64,000 nucleotides of DNA from positions 186,001 to 250,000 of the forward strand of contig CALUIM010000002.1 in the NCBI GenBank assembly GCA_944320725.1, written 5' to 3'. Of the stretch, positions 59,925-64,000 are shown piece after piece; position 1 is the stretch's first letter, and the number at the start of each line of letters is the position of its first letter. The notes beneath the pieces were generated by a model, which was not told where the DNA came from, made no database searches, and saw only the letters and a program-made list of their open reading frames with translations. Made by a program: the position numbers and the translations under genes. This DNA is from an uncultured Coriobacteriaceae bacterium. Lineage in GTDB: Bacteria > Actinomycetota > Coriobacteriia > Coriobacteriales > Coriobacteriaceae.

Positions 59925-61844
59925 CTATCGCGCTTCGAGCCAGGCGAAGCCCCACGCTGGCAGCGTGAACGTTTGGAAGGTGCTGTCCTGCTCGGTCACC
60001 AGGTTGTGATAACGCCCCTCCTGCGGCATCCACAGCAGCTTCTCGTCGTCGCTGAAGTTGTACACCGCATGAAGGGTTGTATCGCCTGCGCGTCGTACGA
60101 TCCACAGGATGGCATCGTCGCTGTAATCCTTGGCATACACCTCAGCCGAGGCATCGAACACAGGATCCTCGCGTCGGATGCGCTCGAGCTGATCGAGCCC
60201 GGTGAAGATGCGCGCCTGCACGGTCCCGGCGTCGTCGATGTTGCTCACCAGTTCCCATGGGAAGCGCCCGCGATGGATATAGCGAGAATCCTCGGCTTTC
60301 TCGGGATCTTCTTGATAGCTGTAGTCGTTGACCAGGCCAATTTCATCACCGCTGTAGATGATGGGCAGGCCCGATTGCGACAACATGTAGGCATGCAGCA
60401 TGAGGTCTTTGGCGATGGCGGTGCTCATGGCCGCCTCGTTGCCCTCGAACCCTGCTGCCTCGATACCGCACATCGAGGCCGTGGTGGCGCAGAAGCGGGC
60501 ATCGCCTGTCGTGGGGTCGGCGTTGTAGAGCTCCCCGCGCGAGGTGCTGCCGGGTACGAAGCCCTGGAAGTAGTCGTTCAGGAACTGCTTGTGAGGCACC
60601 TCCGCCATGCCCCAGGCCTCAAGCGCCGGATAGTCGAGCCCCCAGCCAATGTCGTCGTGGCAACGCAGGTAGTTGAGGAAGGTGTAGCTATGCGGCAGGC
60701 TGCAGACGGCGTTGAGCTGCTGGCGCAGCAGGCGCGCGTCGTGCGTGGCAACGGTGTGCCAGGTGGTGGCCATCGTTGTGACGTTGTAGAGCATGTGGCA
60801 CTCGGGTTTGTCGACCGTACCAAAGTATGGGACGACCTCCACCGGTGCCATGACCACCTCGCCCAACAGTACGATGCCGGGGCAGACAATCTCGGAGATC
60901 ATGCGCATCATGCGCACGATGGTGTGGACCTGCGGGAGGTTCCGGCAGGTGGTGCCCAGCTGCTTCCAGATATAGGGGACGGCGTCGATACGGATGATGT
61001 CCATGCCTTGGTTGGCCAGGTAGAGGAAGTTGTACATCATCTCGTTGAAGACGCGTGGGTTGCGGTAGTTGAGGTCCCATTGATACGGATAGAACTGCGT
61101 CATCACAGACTGCCCCAGCTCCGGTAGGTAGGTAAAGTGTCCGGGCGCGGTGGTGGGGAAGACCTGCGGTACGTCACGCGTGTACTGGTCGATGATGCCC
61201 TGGTTGCGCTCGAAGAAGTAGCGGCTCATGTACTCGCCCTCGCCGGCGCGGGCGCGACGGGCCCATTCATGCTCGTCGGAGGTGTGGTTCATAACGAAGT
61301 CCATGCAGAGGCTGATGCCGCGCTTATGGCACGCCTCGGCCAGATGCGCGAGGTCATCCATGGTGCCCAGCTCGGGCTTGACGCGGCGGAAATCCTTGAC
61401 GGCATAGCCGCCGTCGGAGCGGCTCTTGTCGGCGGGTGTATCGAGAAACGGCATGAGGTGGAGATAGTTCACGTGGCACCGTTCGAGGTAGGGGAGCTGT
61501 TGCTCCACGCCGTTGATGGTACCGGCGAAGTTGTCGATATACATCTGCATGCCGAGCATGGCGCGATCTCGGTACCACGCACGGCCTTCACGCTGGGCGT
61601 CGAGCGCTTTGAGGGTGCGCGGGCGCGCATCGAAGTAGTTTCGCAGCTGCCCCACGAGCTCGGCGAACATGTCGCTGTTGCCGTAGAGCTCCATATAGAG
61701 CCAGCGCAGCTCGTCATGATGGCGTGCCAGGCGCTGCTCGAATACCGTGGCGCCGGTTGCGGGTGCAGCGGTGGGTGTCTTCGCAGCGTTCGTGTTCTTC
61801 GCGCGTGTCTGCACGGCGGTGCGCGCCTGCCTCTTGGTTGCCAT
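59925..61844 (-). CDS. Amylosucrase (GH13 subfamily 4)
   Basis: A 639-residue alpha-amylase-family enzyme that is similar along its length to Neisseria amylosucrase, which makes alpha-1,4-glucan from sucrose and releases fructose. The catalytic residues can be placed: nucleophile Asp287 in MDIIRIDAVPYIWKQLG, acid/base Glu329 in IVLLGEVV, and Asp397 in LRCHDDIGW. MDFVMNHTSDEHEWA and YQWDLNYRNP are conserved. There is no signal peptide; the N-terminal 30 residues are basic and low-complexity. Some members are sucrose hydrolases or phosphorylases, so the exact reaction is inferred. Confidence 0.88.
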   Translation of the reverse strand: MATKRQARTAVQTRAKNTNAAKTPTAAPATGATVFEQRLARHHDELRWLYMELYGNSDMFAELVGQLRNYFDARPRTLKALDAQREGRAWYRDRAMLGMQMYIDNFAGTINGVEQQLPYLERCHVNYLHLMPFLDTPADKSRSDGGYAVKDFRRVKPELGTMDDLAHLAEACHKRGISLCMDFVMNHTSDEHEWARRARAGEGEYMSRYFFERNQGIIDQYTRDVPQVFPTTAPGHFTYLPELGQSVMTQFYPYQWDLNYRNPRVFNEMMYNFLYLANQGMDIIRIDAVPYIWKQLGTTCRNLPQVHTIVRMMRMISEIVCPGIVLLGEVVMAPVEVVPYFGTVDKPECHMLYNVTTMATTWHTVATHDARLLRQQLNAVCSLPHSYTFLNYLRCHDDIGWGLDYPALEAWGMAEVPHKQFLNDYFQGFVPGSTSRGELYNADPTTGDARFCATTASMCGIEAAGFEGNEAAMSTAIAKDLMLHAYMLSQSGLPIIYSGDEIGLVNDYSYQEDPEKAEDSRYIHRGRFPWELVSNIDDAGTVQARIFTGLDQLERIRREDPVFDASAEVYAKDYSDDAILWIVRRAGDTTLHAVYNFSDDEKLLWMPQEGRYHNLVTEQDSTFQTFTLPAWGFAWLEAR

Positions 61845-61978
61845 CGCGTCAGCTCCTTAGCAATCGTATGGGCGTGCGAAGGTCCTGCACGCTCTCTGTA
61901 ATTATGCGACAAGAGCAAACGCGCTGGTAGGAGCAATAAATCCATATGTTCTGCCACAATTGCGACAGGGGGTATGCG

Positions 61979-62854
61979 CTATCGACGCGGCACCCCTACA
62001 ACAATCTCTGCTTCGACGGTCGCGCGCTCGAGCGCGGCCCAGCCCATGCCTGCTGTGTCGACGTTGAACAGCATCGGGGTCATGGCTACGAGGGCGTCGC
62101 GTACGTCGTCGTCGAGCTCGAGCGTGGTGCTTACCGTGCAGCGGTGCTCAATGTGGCAGAACCGTGCAAAGTGGTCGATGATGCGCTGGTTGGAATAGGT
62201 GTCGTGCTTAAGGCGAGACGACGCGAGCTGCCGAATCTCCTTGAGGTGCTGGGCGGTGGGAATCGCTTTGATGATGCATCCGCCCTGAGCGAGGACGCGC
62301 GCGAATGCTCGGTAGTTGGCGGGCGAGAAGATGTCGAGCACGCAGGCGGCGCATCCGGTTTGCACGGGGATGGTTGCGAGGTCGGCGACGAGCCAGACGA
62401 TGTTGTCGCAGGGGTCGGTTGTGGCGGCAAGCTGGATGGAATCGCGTGAGATGTCGAACGCACACAGCGGCGCGTCGCATGCGGCGCGTATCGCGCGGGA
62501 GAAGAATCCCTCGCCGCATCCCGCATCGACGATGGCGAGACGACCGGCCTGCTCGGCATCGCGTGTCTCGAGTTGCTCGACCGCGCTTGATGCGAGCTCG
62601 GCGATGGTGTGTGCAATTGCATCGTAGAGCCCCGACTGAAAGACGCGCCGCCGCATGGCAAACGAGGCGCGATCATAGTGCTGCTGAGAGCCCTGGTTGC
62701 GCAGCAGATTAGCGTACCCTTGGCGCGCGATGTCGAAGCTATGGCCCGCCGGGCAGCACAGGCGCTGATCTGCGCGTGCGAGCGCGCCGCCGCATATCGG
62801 ACAGGCGAGCATATGCTCGGCGCCATCAAAACGAGCGAGCTTGCGTGCGTCCAT
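61979..62854 (-). CDS. rlmA: rRNA guanine methyltransferase, RlmA family
   Basis: A 291-residue SAM-dependent methyltransferase. An N-terminal zinc ribbon (CPICGG, then CCPAGHSFD) precedes GYANLLRNQ and a Rossmann methyltransferase fold with VDAGCGEGFFSRAI, the pattern of RlmA enzymes that modify G745 or G748 in 23S rRNA; RlmA-II forms affect tylosin response. Which base is modified here is not certain. It overlaps no neighbour. Confidence 0.85.
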   Translation of the reverse strand: MDARKLARFDGAEHMLACPICGGALARADQRLCCPAGHSFDIARQGYANLLRNQGSQQHYDRASFAMRRRVFQSGLYDAIAHTIAELASSAVEQLETRDAEQAGRLAIVDAGCGEGFFSRAIRAACDAPLCAFDISRDSIQLAATTDPCDNIVWLVADLATIPVQTGCAACVLDIFSPANYRAFARVLAQGGCIIKAIPTAQHLKEIRQLASSRLKHDTYSNQRIIDHFARFCHIEHRCTVSTTLELDDDVRDALVAMTPMLFNVDTAGMGWAALERATVEAEIVVGVPRR

Positions 62855-62907
62855 GGGTCTCCTCTGTGTTGCCTGCGCTCGCTAGTATAGCGCGAGCGGC
62901 GCATATG

Positions 62908-62942
62908 AAAAACGCCGCTCCAGCCTCGGCCGAAGCGGCGTG
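62908..62942 (-). terminator. Rho-independent terminator of the aquaporin gene
   Basis: On the minus strand ACGCCGCT pairs with AGCGGCGT, followed by TTTTTC. It lies 32 bases past the stop codon of the leftward aquaporin gene. Confidence 0.85.
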
Positions 62943-62973
62943 TGCAAAATGCGGGACGTGAGCGCGGGACTTT

Positions 62974-63678
62974 TTACGCGTTGTCCTTCACGGCGCAGAG
63001 GTTGCGCCAGATGAGCGCGGCGAAGGCGGCACCCACGAGCGGGGCAACGATGAAGACCCAGACCTGGGAAAGCGCGGTGACGTCGCCGTTGAGCGCCATA
63101 ACCGCGGCAGGGCCAAAGCTGCGGGCGGGGTTCACCGAGGTGCCCGTGAGGGGGATACCCATGATGTGCACGAAGGCGAGCGTGAGGCCGATGATGCCGC
63201 CTGCGAAGGGCGCGGTCTGCTCGTTGGCGGTAGAGCCCAGCACGGAGAGCACGAACACGCAGGTGAGGATGATCTCGACGATCACGGCGCCGGCGGCGGT
63301 GAGGCCCGTGGAGGACGCAGCGTCATAGCCGTTGCAGCCTAGGCCGGTGGCGGCGATACCGCCCAGGTCAGCGAGGCTGATTACGAGCGCGAGCGCGCCA
63401 GCGGCGACAAAGCCACCGATGAACTGCGCGACCCAGTAGCCAATGAGGTCGGTGGCGGAGAGGCGCTTGTCAAGGTAGAGACCAAGCGACACGGCGGGGT
63501 TAATGTGGCAGCCAGAAACGCCGCCAATCACGAACGCCATGGCCACGATCGACAGGCCGAACGCCATGGCAATGCCCAGGTTGCCCAGGGCGCCGCCAGC
63601 GATGGCAGCGCTGCCGCAGCCGAAGAATGTGAGAACGAACGTGCCGAATGCCTCGGCGATGTACTTCTTGCTTTGCAA
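62974..63678 (-). CDS. Aquaporin/glycerol-facilitator (MIP) family channel
   Basis: A 234-residue channel with six helices and the two NPA motifs (GCHINPAVS and GTSVNPARS). The length and the filter-region residues resemble aquaporin Z more than GlpF, which suggests water rather than glycerol, but the filter is not fully resolved here. It starts with TTG at 63678, chosen because AGGAGG sits 6 bases ahead and the coding similarity begins with KKYIAEAFGTFVLTFFGCGS. It is probably monocistronic, ending at a terminator. Confidence 0.9.
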   Translation of the reverse strand: MQSKKYIAEAFGTFVLTFFGCGSAAIAGGALGNLGIAMAFGLSIVAMAFVIGGVSGCHINPAVSLGLYLDKRLSATDLIGYWVAQFIGGFVAAGALALVISLADLGGIAATGLGCNGYDAASSTGLTAAGAVIVEIILTCVFVLSVLGSTANEQTAPFAGGIIGLTLAFVHIMGIPLTGTSVNPARSFGPAAVMALNGDVTALSQVWVFIVAPLVGAAFAALIWRNLCAVKDNA

Positions 63679-63802
63679 GGTTTTCCTCCTCTTGGTGAGT
63701 TGACACACGAGGGGATAGCATGCCGTCCCTACGACATTTGGGCAAGTACTTAAATGATAGGTTGAGAGCGGGTGCGCCGTGTGAGCACCGGCGCCGCGCG
63801 CG

Positions 63803-64000
63803 TTACTGGAAGAGCGAGTCGACGCGCAGCACGGTGCCGATGGAGCTTTCGAGCGCACGATACGCATCCGACTTGGCGCTCTTGAGTGTGACGAGCTGGA
63901 TGGGCATGGTGACCGGCGTTTTTTCGACCAGCGGGATGTTGTTGATGGTCTGATGCATGCCGGCAAGGGAGGGTAGATAGGCGGCGAAGCAGACGCCGTG
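63803..64000 (-). CDS. 3' end of an unidentified gene (partial)
   Basis: The last 65 codons of a leftward gene that continues beyond the window edge, ending with TAA at 63803. The visible peptide includes LAGMHQTINNIPLVEKTPVTM and ends VLRVDSLFQ. Codon use is like the neighbours. I do not recognise it. Confidence 0.6.
   Translation of the reverse strand, partial: HGVCFAAYLPSLAGMHQTINNIPLVEKTPVTMPIQLVTLKSAKSDAYRALESSIGTVLRVDSLFQ

Overview
The window looks like chromosomal DNA of a gut actinobacterium of the class Coriobacteriia, most likely Collinsella or a close relative. This rests on GC-rich coding sequence with strong G/C third positions, a bifid-type phosphoketolase next to a pyruvate formate-lyase system, several PTS operons, and a membrane-spanning LuxR regulator of the kind common in Coriobacteriia. 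No rRNA, tRNA, CRISPR array or intact insertion sequence was seen. The genus is an inference; no marker gene fixes it.

Layout. 1-6.5 kb: three related YtcJ-type amidohydrolases, one an exported Tat lipoprotein, with a membrane LuxR regulator between them. 6.6-9.2 kb: YitT membrane protein, a small ribbon-helix-helix protein and an SPFH protein, all leftward. 9.5-18.0 kb: a probable catabolic cluster with two FAD oxidoreductases, a ROK-type regulator with two palindromic operators, an ion-transporter-superfamily permease, a HyuA-type ATPase/hydantoinase and an HExxH protein. 18.1-23.8 kb: the pyruvate formate-lyase locus, in which the enzyme is encoded as two separate polypeptides: a 698-residue core lacking the glycyl-radical domain, and an 83-residue protein that is essentially only that domain. 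The activating enzyme follows, beyond a mobile-looking 142-bp element and a panE-like gene. 24.0-30.4 kb: ROK fructokinase diverging from a fructose-type PTS, two class II aldolases and an RpiR regulator, with three copies of a GTTTCA-N15-TGAAAC operator between the divergent genes. 30.5-32.0 kb: nucleosidase and EngB. 32.0-32.6 kb: a large imperfect inverted duplication. 32.6-38.7 kb: a third class II aldolase with an ascorbate-type PTS, a small coiled-coil protein, a P-loop kinase, a PfkB kinase and a GntR regulator. 38.8-43.7 kb: phosphoketolase, a second 142-bp element and a YgiQ-type radical SAM protein. 43.8-48.8 kb: threonine synthesis (thrB, thrC divergent from lysC, asd). 48.8-64.0 kb: Fic protein, a large FtsX-type ABC exporter with TetR regulator, phosphofructokinase, universal stress protein, a TetM-like GTPase, acyl-ACP thioesterase, amylosucrase, RlmA-type methyltransferase, aquaporin and the 3' end of an unknown gene.

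How the genes fit together. The window describes a fermentative sugar user. Sugars enter by two PTS systems or are released by amylosucrase; ketose-bisphosphates are cleaved by three class II aldolases, or pass through phosphofructokinase or phosphoketolase; pyruvate goes to formate and acetyl-CoA through the split formate-lyase. Regulators sit beside their likely targets and the candidate operators are visible as palindromes.

The most striking observations are the split pyruvate formate-lyase, paired direct-repeat operators 21 bp apart upstream of both the lyase and the ascorbate-type PTS operon, a 3'-end hairpin family with compensatory changes, a two-copy 142-bp terminal-inverted-repeat element, and the roughly 400-bp inverted duplication.
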